This document shows, one piece after another, positions 1-8,859 of a stretch of DNA of 64,000 nucleotides. How positions within the stretch are numbered: position 1 is the first letter of the stretch; the number at the start of each line of letters is the position of its first letter. This stretch comes from RYN-230 sp963837335. GTDB taxonomy: Bacteria > Actinomycetota > Actinomycetes > Streptosporangiales > Streptosporangiaceae. Made by a program: the position numbers and the translations under genes. The notes under the pieces are model-generated. The model had not been told where the DNA came from. It did no database searches and was given only the letters and a program-made list of their open reading frames with translations. The stretch covers positions 1-64,000 of the forward strand of contig CAWINS010000030.1 in NCBI GenBank assembly GCA_963837335.1, in the 5' to 3' direction.

Positions 1-1268
1 CGGCGGCCCTGTCCCTCGCTGCCTGCGGCAGCAGCGGTACGAGTTCCGGTTCCTCCGCCCATCCGACGCTCACTTACTGGGCCAGCAACCAGGGCACCAG
101 CCTGCAGGACGACCAGCAGGTCCTGGCCCCGCAGATCGCGAAATTCACCAAGCAGACCGGCATCAAGGTCAAGGTCCAGGTGATCCCGTGGACGACCTTG
201 CTCAACCAGATCACGGCGGCCACGGTGTCCGGCAAGGGCCCTGACGTCCTCAACATCGGCAACACCTGGTCCGCGTCGCTCCAGGCGACCGGCGCGTTCC
301 TGCCCTTCAGCACGTCGGTCATGAACACGATCGGCGGGTCCAGCCGGTTCCTGGCCGGCAGCCTGTCGGCCACCGGCGCGGCCGGCAAGCCGCCGGTGGC
401 CGTCCCGCTCTACAGCACGGCCTACGGCCTGTACTACAACAAGGCCGAGTTCGCGGCGGCGGGCATCAGCGGGCCGCCCGCGACCTGGTCGGCGTTTGTC
501 GCGGACGCCAAGAAGCTGACCAAGGGCGGGCACTACGGGCTGACCCTCGAGGCGGGCCAGATTCCGGAGAACGTCCACCTGGCGTTCGAGCTGAGCCAGC
601 AGCAGGGCGGGTCGTTCTTCGACGCCGCGGGCAAGCCCACGTTCGACACCCCGCAGAACGTGGCCGCGGTCAAGCAGATGATCGACTTCATGCAGACCGA
701 CAAGATCGCCAATACCAGCGACGCGCAGTACTCCAAGGGCACCGAGGCGCTCACCGACTACGCCACCGGGAAGGCCGCCATGGTCTTCTGGCAGACGGCC
801 TCCGGGTCGCTGGCCAAGCTGGGCATGAAGGCCTCAGACATCGGCGTCGCGCCGCTCCCGCTGCCCGACCCGATGCCGGCCGGCGGCAAGCCCATCACCA
901 GCATGGTGGCGGGCATCAACCTGGCGATCTTCAAGGACAGCAAGAACCTGTCCGCAGCCGAGCAGTTCGTGAAGTTCATGACCAGCACGCCGGAGCAGGA
1001 GAGCCTCAACCACACCTACGGCTCGCTGCCCACGGTCCAGGCCGCCTACAGCGACCCGGCCTTCAACACCCCGGACGTGCACGTCTTCCGCAGCATCCTC
1101 AGCCACTCCGCCGCGCCCATGCCCGCGGTGGCCGCGGAGAGCCAGTTCGAGACCGCGGTCGGGACGGCGATCATCCACCTGTACGCCAGCGCGGCTACCG
1201 GCAAGACTGTTACCAACGCCATGATCGGGCAGGCGCTCAGCCAGGCTCAGCAACAACTAGGAGGCTGA
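1..1268 (+). CDS. Sugar ABC transporter substrate-binding lipoprotein, 5' end cut by window
   Basis: Extracellular solute-binding protein (family 1, maltose/oligosaccharide type) that would be lipid-anchored outside the membrane and deliver a sugar to the two downstream permeases. The reading frame is open from base 3. The first visible residues, LSLAACGSS, contain a lipobox (LAAC) whose Cys would be lipidated, so only part of the signal peptide is missing upstream. A TYW stretch follows the Cys region, and the body resembles family 1 binding proteins (PLYSTAYGLYYNK, AAMVFWQ, PLPDP). An internal ATG at 180 is too far in to be the start. The stop overlaps the AGGAGG ribosome site of the next gene. 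The substrate cannot be read from sequence; no ATPase gene is visible, so the importer probably uses a shared MsmK/MsiK-type ATPase. Confidence 0.93.
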   Translation, partial: AALSLAACGSSGTSSGSSAHPTLTYWASNQGTSLQDDQQVLAPQIAKFTKQTGIKVKVQVIPWTTLLNQITAATVSGKGPDVLNIGNTWSASLQATGAFLPFSTSVMNTIGGSSRFLAGSLSATGAAGKPPVAVPLYSTAYGLYYNKAEFAAAGISGPPATWSAFVADAKKLTKGGHYGLTLEAGQIPENVHLAFELSQQQGGSFFDAAGKPTFDTPQNVAAVKQMIDFMQTDKIANTSDAQYSKGTEALTDYATGKAAMVFWQTASGSLAKLGMKASDIGVAPLPLPDPMPAGGKPITSMVAGINLAIFKDSKNLSAAEQFVKFMTSTPEQESLNHTYGSLPTVQAAYSDPAFNTPDVHVFRSILSHSAAPMPAVAAESQFETAVGTAIIHLYASAATGKTVTNAMIGQALSQAQQQLGG

Positions 1269-1274
1269 CCCCTG

Positions 1275-2243
1275 GTGGTTGACACCATCCGGGTCGAGCA
1301 GGGTGTCACCGCGTCCGCGCCGTCATCACCGCCCAAGCGGCGGTGGTGGCGGCGCGGATCGCTGCCCTACATCCTGCTGATCCCCGCGATCCTCCTGGAA
1401 CTGCTCATCCACATCGTGCCGATGCTGGCCGGGGTGGGGATCAGCTTCCTGCAGCTGACCTTGTTCTACCTGAGGAACTGGCGGGCCGCCCCGTTCGCGG
1501 GGTTCAGCAACTACGCGGTCGCGGTGAACTTCTCCTCCGCGACCGGGCAGGCGCTGCTGCACTCGTTCACGGTCACGATCATCTACACCCTCATCGTGCT
1601 CGCCGGGGCCTGGCTGTTCGGCATGGCCGCCGCGGTCCTCACCCAGCGGGCCTTCCGGGGCCGGGGTGCGGTCCGCACCCTGTTCCTCATCCCGTACGCG
1701 CTGCCCGTCTTCGCCTCGGTCATCACCTGGAACTTCATGCTGCAGCGGGACACCGGCATGGTGAACCAGCTGCTGCTGTCCCTGCATCTGGTGGGATCCC
1801 GGCCGTTCTGGCTGATCGGGCAGGACAGTTTCTGGTCGCTGGTGGTCGTGCAGCTCTGGCGCACCTGGCCGTTCGCGTTCCTGATCCTCACGGCGGGCCT
1901 GCAGAGCATCCCGGCCGACCTGTACGAGGCGGCGTCGCTGGACGGCGCCGGGATCCTGGGCCAGGTCCGGCACGTAACCCTGCCGCTGATCCGGCCGGTC
2001 AACCGGGTCCTGCTGCTGGTTCTCTTCCTGTGGACGTTCAACGACTTCTCGGTGCCGTTCACGCTGTTCGGCTCGGCCCCGCCGACGCAGGCCGACATCA
2101 TCTCCATTCACATCTACGAGAACTCCTTCGTCAGCTGGAACTTCGGCACCGGGTCGGCCATGTCGGTGCTGCTGTTGCTGTTCCTGCTGCTGGTGACGCT
2201 CGTTTATCTGGCGCTCGGGAGACGGGGGGCCCGCCATGCATGA
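1275..2243 (+). CDS. Sugar ABC transporter permease, MalF/UgpA type
   Basis: First inner-membrane permease of the importer, 322 residues, about six membrane segments after a basic N-terminal tail (PKRRWWRRG). The cytoplasmic EAA loop is visible near residues 216-238 (YEAASLDGAGILGQ...LPLI) and is the contact for an ATPase. The GTG start at 1275 is supported by AGGAGG at 1259-1264, which lies inside the end of the binding-protein gene. The gene is thus cotranscribed, and its 3' end overlaps the next permease by 8 bases, typical of a tight operon. Confidence 0.95.
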   Translation: MVDTIRVEQGVTASAPSSPPKRRWWRRGSLPYILLIPAILLELLIHIVPMLAGVGISFLQLTLFYLRNWRAAPFAGFSNYAVAVNFSSATGQALLHSFTVTIIYTLIVLAGAWLFGMAAAVLTQRAFRGRGAVRTLFLIPYALPVFASVITWNFMLQRDTGMVNQLLLSLHLVGSRPFWLIGQDSFWSLVVVQLWRTWPFAFLILTAGLQSIPADLYEAASLDGAGILGQVRHVTLPLIRPVNRVLLLVLFLWTFNDFSVPFTLFGSAPPTQADIISIHIYENSFVSWNFGTGSAMSVLLLLFLLLVTLVYLALGRRGARHA

Positions 2244-3075
2244 GCCAGCCTGGTTCCGGTGGGCCCGGGTGATCGTCCTGACGCTGCTCGGCCTGTTCGC
2301 GATCGCGCCGGTGTACGTCATGCTCACCGCGTCGCTGAAGCCGCTCCCGGACGTCGAGGGCGCGTTCCGGTGGATTCCCAGCCACCTGACCCTCTCGCCG
2401 TTCGTCGACATGTGGCAGACCATCCCGCTGCTGACCTACCTGGAGAACAGCCTGATCGTGTGCTCGGTGGCGTCGGTGGCCTCGGTGATCGTCGCGCTGC
2501 TGGCCGCGTACGCGGTCAGCCGGTACCGGTTCCACGGGCGGCAGGTCTTCTCCATCACGATCCTGTCCACCCAGATGTTCCCCGGCATCCTGTTCCTGCT
2601 CCCGCTGTTCGTGATCTTCGTCAACCTCAGCCAGGACACCGGCATCAACCTGTACGGCAGCCGGACCGGCCTGATCATCACCTACATGACGTTCACGCTG
2701 CCGTTCGCCATCTGGATGCTGGCCGCCTACCTGGACACCATCCCGCGCGAGCTGGACGAGGCGGCCACCGTGGACGGCACCGGGCCGCTCGGGGCGTTCA
2801 TCCGCGTGGTCATCCCGGCCGCGATCCCAGGCATCGTCGCGGTGGGTATCTACGCGTTCATGACCGCCTGGAGCGAGATGCTCTTCGCCTCCGTGCTCAC
2901 CAACGACTCGACCCGGACTCTGGCCGTCGGCCTGCAGGGCTACGCCACCCAGAACCAGGTCTACTGGAACCAGATCATGGCCGCGTCGCTCACCGTCAGC
3001 GTGCCGATCGTCGTCGGCTTCCTGCTGCTCCAGCGCTTCCTGGTGGCGGGCATGACAGCCGGCTCGGTCAAGTAA
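2236..3075 (+). CDS. Sugar ABC transporter permease, MalG/UgpE type
   Basis: Second permease subunit, 279 residues, six predicted membrane segments. The EAA loop reads LDEAATVDGTGPLGAF followed by VVIPAAIPG. Family proteins pair with MalF-type subunits to form the channel. The ATG at 2236 overlaps the previous gene by 8 bases, with a G-rich site just upstream (2224-2229), so translation is probably coupled. It is the last gene of the operon; about 600 bases without a convincing gene follow. Confidence 0.95.
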   Translation: MHEPAWFRWARVIVLTLLGLFAIAPVYVMLTASLKPLPDVEGAFRWIPSHLTLSPFVDMWQTIPLLTYLENSLIVCSVASVASVIVALLAAYAVSRYRFHGRQVFSITILSTQMFPGILFLLPLFVIFVNLSQDTGINLYGSRTGLIITYMTFTLPFAIWMLAAYLDTIPRELDEAATVDGTGPLGAFIRVVIPAAIPGIVAVGIYAFMTAWSEMLFASVLTNDSTRTLAVGLQGYATQNQVYWNQIMAASLTVSVPIVVGFLLLQRFLVAGMTAGSVK

Positions 3076-3096
3076 CCGGGCCTGCGGTCAACCCTT

Positions 3097-3121
3097 AAAT
3101 TCGCCGCAACGAAAACCGCCC
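3097..3121. repeat. 25-bp dispersed repeat, copy 1
   Basis: Begins AAATTCGCCGCAACGAAAA and continues CCGCCC. The same 25 bases occur in the same orientation at 23534-23558. Both copies start within about 25 bases of a stop codon (permease stop 3075; xseB stop 23534). The function is unknown; it could be an extragenic repeat or the end of a mobile element. Confidence 0.7.
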
Positions 3122-3630
3122 GGCGCTGATCCTGCCTCCCCGGCGCAGGCCCGAGCGGGCCGCACAGCGGGTGGCGGGTGGTCGGCGTGCGGCGTCAGCA
3201 GCTGTGGCGGTGCCCACCGGAGCAGCGGGAATAGTGCCCTGGCCGCCCCGGTGAGCGAGAGAGTTGGGCGGGACTTGAACCGGGCTGCGGGGCGGTACGT
3301 GTACGTGGGCAAACACAAGACGATGAGTCGGCGGTCCCCGCGGCGCACGAAGCGTCCCGGGGGCGGCCTTGTCGGCATTGCCTCATCCGCTATTGTTGAT
3401 CCCGGCGTTATCTGTGGGCATCCGGCGCTAGGGCCGCCCCGGTCGCCATTTCTTACAAAGTTATTACGGTCACTAAAGGGCGTCTTGACTGGTCGCTTTT
3501 GCCTTGATCAACAAGGCTCTGAACTGCGGATACGCTACTTAGCCTCGTGTTCGTGATGACTACGGTCGGGGCAAAAATCAAAAAATCTTGATTCGGTGTC
3601 AACCGATACAACGGCAGGGCTACTGTGATC

Positions 3631-3651
3631 GATCGGGAGCAATACCCGATC
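3631..3651 (+). promoter_or_regulatory. Hairpin immediately 5' of the paralog A ribosome site
   Basis: GATCGGG (3631-3637), seven-base loop, CCCGATC (3645-3651), then AAAAAGGGA, which serves as the ribosome site for the GTG at 3669. The stem is perfect. It might protect the leader or modulate initiation; no known RNA class is recognised. Confidence 0.35.
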
Positions 3652-3668
3652 AAAAAGGGAACGGTGTC

Positions 3669-5429
3669 GTGTCGTACAGAAGAAGAGTCTTTAACCATGA
3701 TCGCAAGTTTGAGCCGCGGTCACGGACCCGGCTCCTTGCGATAGTCGGGGCCGTGGCCGTGGTGGGCGGGGTCGGCGGGGCGTTGCTGATTCCGAACATG
3801 GGCAGCGTGTTCGGCGCGAGTAACGCGGCCAGCGTGGCCGGAGCCTGCGCCACGCCGTCGGCGACCAGCACGGCGGCCGCTACCGCCGCAGCCGCCGGGA
3901 CCGCGGCCGCAGCCACGCCCGCCAGCACCGCCGCAACCGTGGCGCCTACCCCGAGCGGGACCGCGGCCGCGCCGGTCGCAACCGCGCCCGCCACGGCCGC
4001 AGCGACGACGGCGGCCACGGCTACCACTGCGGCGACGACAGCAGCGACCGCAGCGGCCACGCCGACGATCTGCCCCACGGCGACCGGCACCGCCGCAGCG
4101 ACCGCCACGCCGACGGCCACCGCGACCGCGGCAGCCGCCGCGACCAACATGAACTGCCGCATCATCGTGCCGGCCAACCCGCTCAGTGCGACGGGGCTGT
4201 CCACGCCGTGGCAGCTGGAAGGCCCGGCCGGCATGACGCCCGCGCAGTCCGGCTGCACGATGGCCAACTCGGCGGCGCTTGGCGCGTTCGTCCAGGCGAC
4301 CATCCTGAACCCGGCCACTGGTGCGCTGTCGGTTTACGAGCCGCTGGTGATCACCCAGGGCACGACCGCGGCTGTGGCGCCGGTGGTGCCGGCACTGCCG
4401 GCGCGTGCCGTGGTCACGATCGACGTCGGGTTCAATGGCACCGATCTGACTCTGGTCGGGGCCACCCCGACCGCGCTGGCCCAGGGCCGCTGCGTGAACG
4501 GGCTGGGCGCCGGGTCGGACTTCGGCCAGGTGTCGTTCTGCAACGGGACCGGCTTCTTCCAGGCCGCGTTCCGGGCCGAGGCGGCGGGCAGGCTGGTCGT
4601 GCCCGCGACGGGTATGGCCACGAAGGCGGCCGGTGTGGCCTGCCCGACGGTCCGCAACTTCAACATGATCGACCAGGACCAGAGTGACAACGTCACCTCC
4701 ATCTACCTGGTCACCGCCAATGGCCAGACCGCACAGTTCAACGCGGCCAACGCGGCGAACCTGGCCGGGGCCACCAAGGCGGTCAACGGGAGTGACAACG
4801 CGCTCATCTCCGACTTCCTGGACCCGACGCTCGGCTGCACGTCCTTCACGGCGCCTGACCTGTCCCAGGCCGGGACGCCCAGCACCTCGCAGGCGCTCAA
4901 CGAGCTGTCCGCGGCCAAGAACCAGACGGCCCCGGTCGCCCTGATCCCGGAGAACGACGAGATGGTCCTGGTCAACAACGCCTTCAGCGTGACCAAGACC
5001 AACCTCTACCGTTCCAACGTGGGCCAGGCGCCGGTCTCCGCGGCCAACGACGCGGCCGACAGCCCGGCGAACTACTGCCAGAACATGGTCAACGTGCAGA
5101 CCTCGTTCCTGCAGAACAACCAGGCGCTGCTGGCTACCGGCGCCTCGCCGGTCCCGGCGGTGGGGAACAACCTGCTGACCTTCCTGGCGAACCGTCTCTT
5201 CATGTCCTTCACCAACCTCAACTGCCAGAACTTCGGGCTGACGAACCCGGTGACGGTCACCCTCGACGGGAACGCCGTGGCCACCGCCGCGACGTTCAAC
5301 GTCACCCAGCAGAAGGCCACCGCCACCACGGCGGCGGGCACCGGCGCGACGGGCACCAGGATGCCTCCGGCGAGGCATCGGATCGGGCGCGGCGGTCGCC
5401 GCCACCTGATGGACCCGTCCGGGATGTAA
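3669..5429 (+). CDS. Secreted or membrane-anchored protein of unknown function, paralog A
   Basis: Not a family I can name. 586 residues from the GTG at 3669, chosen because AAGGGA lies 8 bases upstream; an ATG at 3588 in frame has no such site. The order is a basic N-terminus, one membrane segment or uncleaved signal (about 22-42), an Ala/Thr/Pro-rich linker of about 100 residues (60-160), then a globular domain starting near NCRIIVPANPL and running to about residue 560. Landmarks are CTMANS, GFNGTDLTL, a Cys-containing QVSFCNGTGFF, DQDQSDNVTS, LDPTLGCT and LNCQNFG. Paralog B at 6924 shares all of these. The even Cys number in the outer domain suggests disulfides. It ends just before a strong terminator. 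Low-complexity secreted outer-domain protein is as far as the sequence goes. Confidence 0.85.
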   Translation: MSYRRRVFNHDRKFEPRSRTRLLAIVGAVAVVGGVGGALLIPNMGSVFGASNAASVAGACATPSATSTAAATAAAAGTAAAATPASTAATVAPTPSGTAAAPVATAPATAAATTAATATTAATTAATAAATPTICPTATGTAAATATPTATATAAAAATNMNCRIIVPANPLSATGLSTPWQLEGPAGMTPAQSGCTMANSAALGAFVQATILNPATGALSVYEPLVITQGTTAAVAPVVPALPARAVVTIDVGFNGTDLTLVGATPTALAQGRCVNGLGAGSDFGQVSFCNGTGFFQAAFRAEAAGRLVVPATGMATKAAGVACPTVRNFNMIDQDQSDNVTSIYLVTANGQTAQFNAANAANLAGATKAVNGSDNALISDFLDPTLGCTSFTAPDLSQAGTPSTSQALNELSAAKNQTAPVALIPENDEMVLVNNAFSVTKTNLYRSNVGQAPVSAANDAADSPANYCQNMVNVQTSFLQNNQALLATGASPVPAVGNNLLTFLANRLFMSFTNLNCQNFGLTNPVTVTLDGNAVATAATFNVTQQKATATTAAGTGATGTRMPPARHRIGRGGRRHLMDPSGM

Positions 5430-5463
5430 CTACCTCAACCTGATAGTCGGGTAATCCCACCAG

Positions 5464-5505
5464 GGTGCGGTGGCCTCCGAAGTCCTGGAGGCCACCGCAC
5501 CTTTT
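5464..5505 (+). terminator. Rho-independent terminator after paralog A
   Basis: A 15-bp perfect stem GGTGCGGTGGCCTCC (5464-5478) pairs with 5487-5501 across an 8-base loop and is followed by TTTT. It lies 34 bases after the paralog A stop, so the next gene probably has its own promoter. Confidence 0.9.
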
Positions 5506-5593
5506 CGTCGCGGATTCCCCGGACCCGGAGTGACTTGAGGAGCAGGACACACCATGCAGGACAACGGCAGCGGGCACGACCAGGCCCAGGCGG

Positions 5594-6487
5594 ATGACGC
5601 AGCCGGGCGGGAGGTGCCTAGCGCGCAGCTGGCCCCGGCCCCGAGCCCGGAGAGCCCGGGGAGCCCGGAGAGCCCGGCGGAGAATGCGGGCCCAGACGCA
5701 GGCCTGGTGGCCACGCCCTGGCCGGCTGGCCCTGGGGATCGGTGCGGCCGTGACCGCCGTGATCGTCGCCTTCGCGGCGTTCGCTGCGGTGGGCGGCCTG
5801 TCCGGCGCGGCCCACGCCTCCTCGGTGATCCCCGGCCCGCCCCGGCAGAACAAGGTGTTCGTCGAGGACGAGGACGGGACTGGCGCGGACAACCAGGCAA
5901 ACATCCTGAGCTCGGCCGCGCCGGGCCTCGTGCACATCGTGGCGCCGCGCGGCACGCCGGCCGGCCTAGGGGTCATCCTCACCCCCTCTGGACTCGTGCT
6001 GACCAGCGCCCAGGTGCTCCAGAGCGCACGCCGGCTAACGGTGCGCGTGGTGCTGTCCGGCCGGCTCTATCCGGCCCGTCTGGTGGGCACGGACCGCTCC
6101 CAAGGCCTGAGCCTGCTGCAGATCGCAGGCGGCCCGGCGTTCCGGCCCGTCGCCATCGGGAACTCCCGCTACCTCACCCGGGGCGAAGCGGTTACCGCCG
6201 TCGGCAGCGCCGGGCTGACCAAGACCCTCACCCTGAACATCGGGAACCTCACCAGCGGCACGGGCGTGCTGGCCGCCGGTGGCCAGCGGCTCACCGGCCT
6301 GCTGATGTCCACCGCCCGGGTCGTGGCGGGAGAGGAGACCGGCGGCCCGCTGGTGAACCTGTCTGGCCAGGCCATCGGGATAAACGTGGCCGGGACGGGA
6401 AGCGGACTGCACCACACTGGTTTCGCGGTTCCCATCGATACGGCTCTCGCCGTGGCCAAGCGGATCCAGGCCTCGCATTCGCGGTGA
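5594..6487 (+). CDS. Membrane-anchored HtrA-like (S1C) pseudoprotease
   Basis: One membrane segment (about 46-67), then a trypsin/HtrA-type beta-barrel: GLGVILTPSGLVLTSAQVL, YPARLVGTD, GLSLLQI, VTAVGSAG, GEETGGPLVN, GFAVPIDTA. In active S1C proteases the corresponding triad positions are His (TNNHV), Asp (DLAVL) and Ser (GNSGGPL). Here they are Gln140, Gly171 and Thr249, so hydrolysis is not expected; no PDZ domain is present. The start is uncertain. A GAGGAG site at 5537-5542 points to the ATG at 5554, whose acidic N-terminus (MQDNGSGHDQAQ) is in another frame and would need a one-base shift near 5690-5740 to join the barrel. It sits between the two secreted paralogs and may be a binding protein of the same system. 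Confidence 0.8.
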   Translation: MTQPGGRCLARSWPRPRARRARGARRARRRMRAQTQAWWPRPGRLALGIGAAVTAVIVAFAAFAAVGGLSGAAHASSVIPGPPRQNKVFVEDEDGTGADNQANILSSAAPGLVHIVAPRGTPAGLGVILTPSGLVLTSAQVLQSARRLTVRVVLSGRLYPARLVGTDRSQGLSLLQIAGGPAFRPVAIGNSRYLTRGEAVTAVGSAGLTKTLTLNIGNLTSGTGVLAAGGQRLTGLLMSTARVVAGEETGGPLVNLSGQAIGINVAGTGSGLHHTGFAVPIDTALAVAKRIQASHSR

Positions 6488-6923
6488 GCGTGCGCATATA
6501 CGCGATACGCGCACGAAAATGTCATGCTCCGGCCACCGGGTGATGCCGGGAATTAACGGTGTAAATGCGGGTGGCCGGGACCGTCAGGTGGGAGACCGGT
6601 GTATGACCGGGAGCGGCCGGGCCGTCACGGCGGCGGAGTCCAGGTCCCGGGATCATGGGTGCGGGCCAGGATTGGGCTGCTCTATATGAGGGTGTTGCGG
6701 ACGCCCGCAGCATGCAGCAGATCGTGATGGCCCGCTTCCGCACCGTCGCCGCACGTCTCAGGGAAAGGCCTATTACCTGGGGCGTAAGAATTACGCAATA
6801 TTTGATCCCGCAAGGCGGTGCTGTGCATTAAAGACGCCACTTTATAGTCCCGCTGATTAACCGGGTGTTAGTGGTCTACCGTAACGTTCTGGGAGTGCTG
6901 ACAGCGGCATGGAGGTGGATTTA
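6488..6923. other. Intergenic region upstream of paralog B
   Basis: No gene supported. The last 180 bases are A+T-rich (TAAGAATTACGCAATATTTG around 6786) and probably hold the paralog B promoter. The start contains imperfect alternating GCGCATATACGCG-type sequence near 6494. Confidence 0.45.
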
Positions 6924-8453
6924 ATGCGCAACAGGCATTGGTCCCCATCGGGCGCCCGGGGGAACCGGGTCATGCTGATCACGGTCCCCCTGGTCATCAC
7001 GATGGCGGTCGGCCTGGTCCTCGGCCTCAGGTTCATGGGGGAGAGAAACGCGAGGCTGAACCTCTCGGCCCAGGGCACCGGGGCAGCGACGGCCAGGCCG
7101 GCCGCCACCGGGACGTCCGGCGCCACGGCCAGCCCCACGGCTGCGGCCAGCCCGACGGCTGCAGCCAGCGCGACAGCGACGGCTACCCCGGCGGCAGCGT
7201 CCAACGTGAGCTGTGTGCTCATCGTCCCGGCCAACCCGCTGACCGCACCGGGCCTGGCCACGCCCTTCCAGTTGACTGGCCCGAACGGGATGTCCCCGCA
7301 GGCGTCTGGCTGCACCATGGCCAACTTCGCCAACCTCGGGGCGTTCGCGCAGGCCACGATCCTGAACCCGGCCACCGGAGCGCTGAGCACCTACGAGCCG
7401 CTGGTCATCACCCAGGGCACCCAGCCCGCGGCTGCTCCGGTGGTGCCCACACTCCCCGCGGGCGCCATGGTCACCATCGATTTCGGCTTCAACGGCACCA
7501 ACCTCACGCTGGAGGGCGCCACAGGGGCCACCCTGGGCGGCGCTAAGTGCGTCAACGGCCTGGCCGGTTCGATCTTCGGCCAGGTGTCGTTCTGTAACGG
7601 CGTGGCGTTCTTCGCCGCGGTCAACAAGGACATCGCGGCCGGCCTGACCACGATCCCGGCGGTCGCGACGGCCACCAAGGCGCCGGGGGTGACCTGCCCG
7701 ACCACCCGGAACTTCAACCTGATCGACCAGGACCAGAGTGACAACGTCACCACGCAGTACCTGCTCAACGGGAACGGCCAGACGGCGCAGGACAACGCGG
7801 TTAACGCCGCGGCGCTGGCCGGTGCCACGACGATCAACAACGGCAGTGACAATGCGCTGCTGAATGGATTCCTGGACCCGACGCTCGGGTGCACTCCGTT
7901 CACCGAGCCCGACCTGACCAACGCGGGCACGCCGGGCACCTCCCAGGCGCTGGACGAGCTGTTCGCGGCCAGGAATCAGGCCACCCCGATCGCGCTGGTG
8001 CCGGAGAATGACCCAATGACCCTGGTAAACGGGGTGTTCAGCCAGCAGAAGACCAACCGGTACCGGACCAGCGTGGACCAGCCGGTGATGATGCGGGCGC
8101 AGACCGCGGACACCCCGGCCGCGTACTGCGAGAACATGGTCAACGTGCAGAGCCTGTTCCTGCGGAACAACCAGGCCCTGCTGGCCACCGGCACCTCGCC
8201 GGTCCCGGCGGTGGGCAGCAACCTGTTCACCTTCATGGCCAACCGGCTGAACATGTCCTTCACCAACCTCAACTGCCAGAACTTCGGGCTGGCGAACCCG
8301 GTGACGGTCACCCTCGATGGGAACGGTGCCGCCATCACCGCGACCATCAACGCCACGCAGCAGTCGGTCACCGCGATGACCGGGCCGGCCGGAGCCACGA
8401 ACCCGGTGGCCCCAGCCAAGCCCAAGAAGGGCCAGAACCCGGCGCACATGTAA
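6924..8453 (+). CDS. Secreted or membrane-anchored protein of unknown function, paralog B
   Basis: 509 residues from the ATG at 6924. GGAGGT at 6911-6916 lies 7 bases upstream and rules out the ATG at 6909, which overlaps that site. N-terminal membrane segment (VMLITVPLVITMAVGLVLGL), then an Ala/Thr/Pro linker of about 55 residues, shorter than in paralog A. The conserved outer domain follows (CVLIVPANPL, SGCTMANF, FNGTNLTLEGA, NLIDQDQSDNVTT, LDPTLGCTPF, LNCQNFGLANPVTVTLD) and a Lys-rich tail. DNA as well as protein is similar to paralog A, so this is a duplication with a separately evolving linker. No catalytic motif was recognised. Confidence 0.85.
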   Translation: MRNRHWSPSGARGNRVMLITVPLVITMAVGLVLGLRFMGERNARLNLSAQGTGAATARPAATGTSGATASPTAAASPTAAASATATATPAAASNVSCVLIVPANPLTAPGLATPFQLTGPNGMSPQASGCTMANFANLGAFAQATILNPATGALSTYEPLVITQGTQPAAAPVVPTLPAGAMVTIDFGFNGTNLTLEGATGATLGGAKCVNGLAGSIFGQVSFCNGVAFFAAVNKDIAAGLTTIPAVATATKAPGVTCPTTRNFNLIDQDQSDNVTTQYLLNGNGQTAQDNAVNAAALAGATTINNGSDNALLNGFLDPTLGCTPFTEPDLTNAGTPGTSQALDELFAARNQATPIALVPENDPMTLVNGVFSQQKTNRYRTSVDQPVMMRAQTADTPAAYCENMVNVQSLFLRNNQALLATGTSPVPAVGSNLFTFMANRLNMSFTNLNCQNFGLANPVTVTLDGNGAAITATINATQQSVTAMTGPAGATNPVAPAKPKKGQNPAHM

Positions 8454-8859
8454 CTCTGGCTGGCCTGCCGGGCCCGGCCGCGGACAAACTCCCGGGAAAC
8501 CCTGCTTCCGTGACAACACCAGCGTGTCGTCACCACGTCGGGCGGCGCAGGCAGTGACCACAACCTGAGTGTTCATTACAGCAGGTAATTATTACGGTAC
8601 GTGTTGTCAATTTGTGATCTACCCCGCATTGCTGGTTGCCCAGCCGTCACAACTTTTTCAGCGGAAGCGGTTGCAGACCCCTCCCTCGCCTCTGGCAAGG
8701 TAGCGCCGATGGTTCAAGGCTTTCCCGCCAAGCCTCTTCTCAGCGAGTTAGTTTCTGCGGCTGGTATTGGCAGGAAGAACTGGACCACGCGCTGCCCGCA
8801 GGCGCAGCGGTCTGCTCCCGGGTGACTGGCCCAGGAGTTCGGCCCACGGAAGGACAGCC
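8454..8859 (+). promoter_or_regulatory. Leader region of the first SLT-like gene
   Basis: No gene supported. The later part shows elements also found before the second SLT gene in the same order: GATGGTT (8708-8714), CCCGGGTG (8817-8824), and the start context GAAGGACAGCCTTGTC (8849-8864). A small stem CGCTGC/GCAGCG lies near 8794-8813. This looks like a structured leader or shared operator region. Cell-wall hydrolase genes of actinobacteria are often riboswitch-controlled, but the hallmark c-di-AMP riboswitch motifs were not found, so no class is assigned. Confidence 0.4.

Larger units (their letters stand above)
3076..3668. other. Intergenic region between ABC operon and secreted paralog A
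   Basis: No convincing gene; short ORFs here lack a ribosome site and a recognisable product. The first part carries a 25-bp sequence repeated at 23534-23558. From about 3380 the base composition becomes more A+T-rich than the surrounding genes, as expected for a promoter of the downstream secreted protein. A perfect 7-bp hairpin lies just before its ribosome site. Confidence 0.5.

Noticed and set aside
3720..5405. 561-codon open frame on the minus strand opposite paralog A
   Set aside because: Its product is almost all Arg/Gly/Val/His, typical of an antisense shadow of a high-G+C gene; no ribosome site or domain.
6921..8576. 551-codon minus-strand frame opposite paralog B
   Set aside because: Same shadow pattern as for paralog A; the plus strand has the signal segment, linker and conserved domain.
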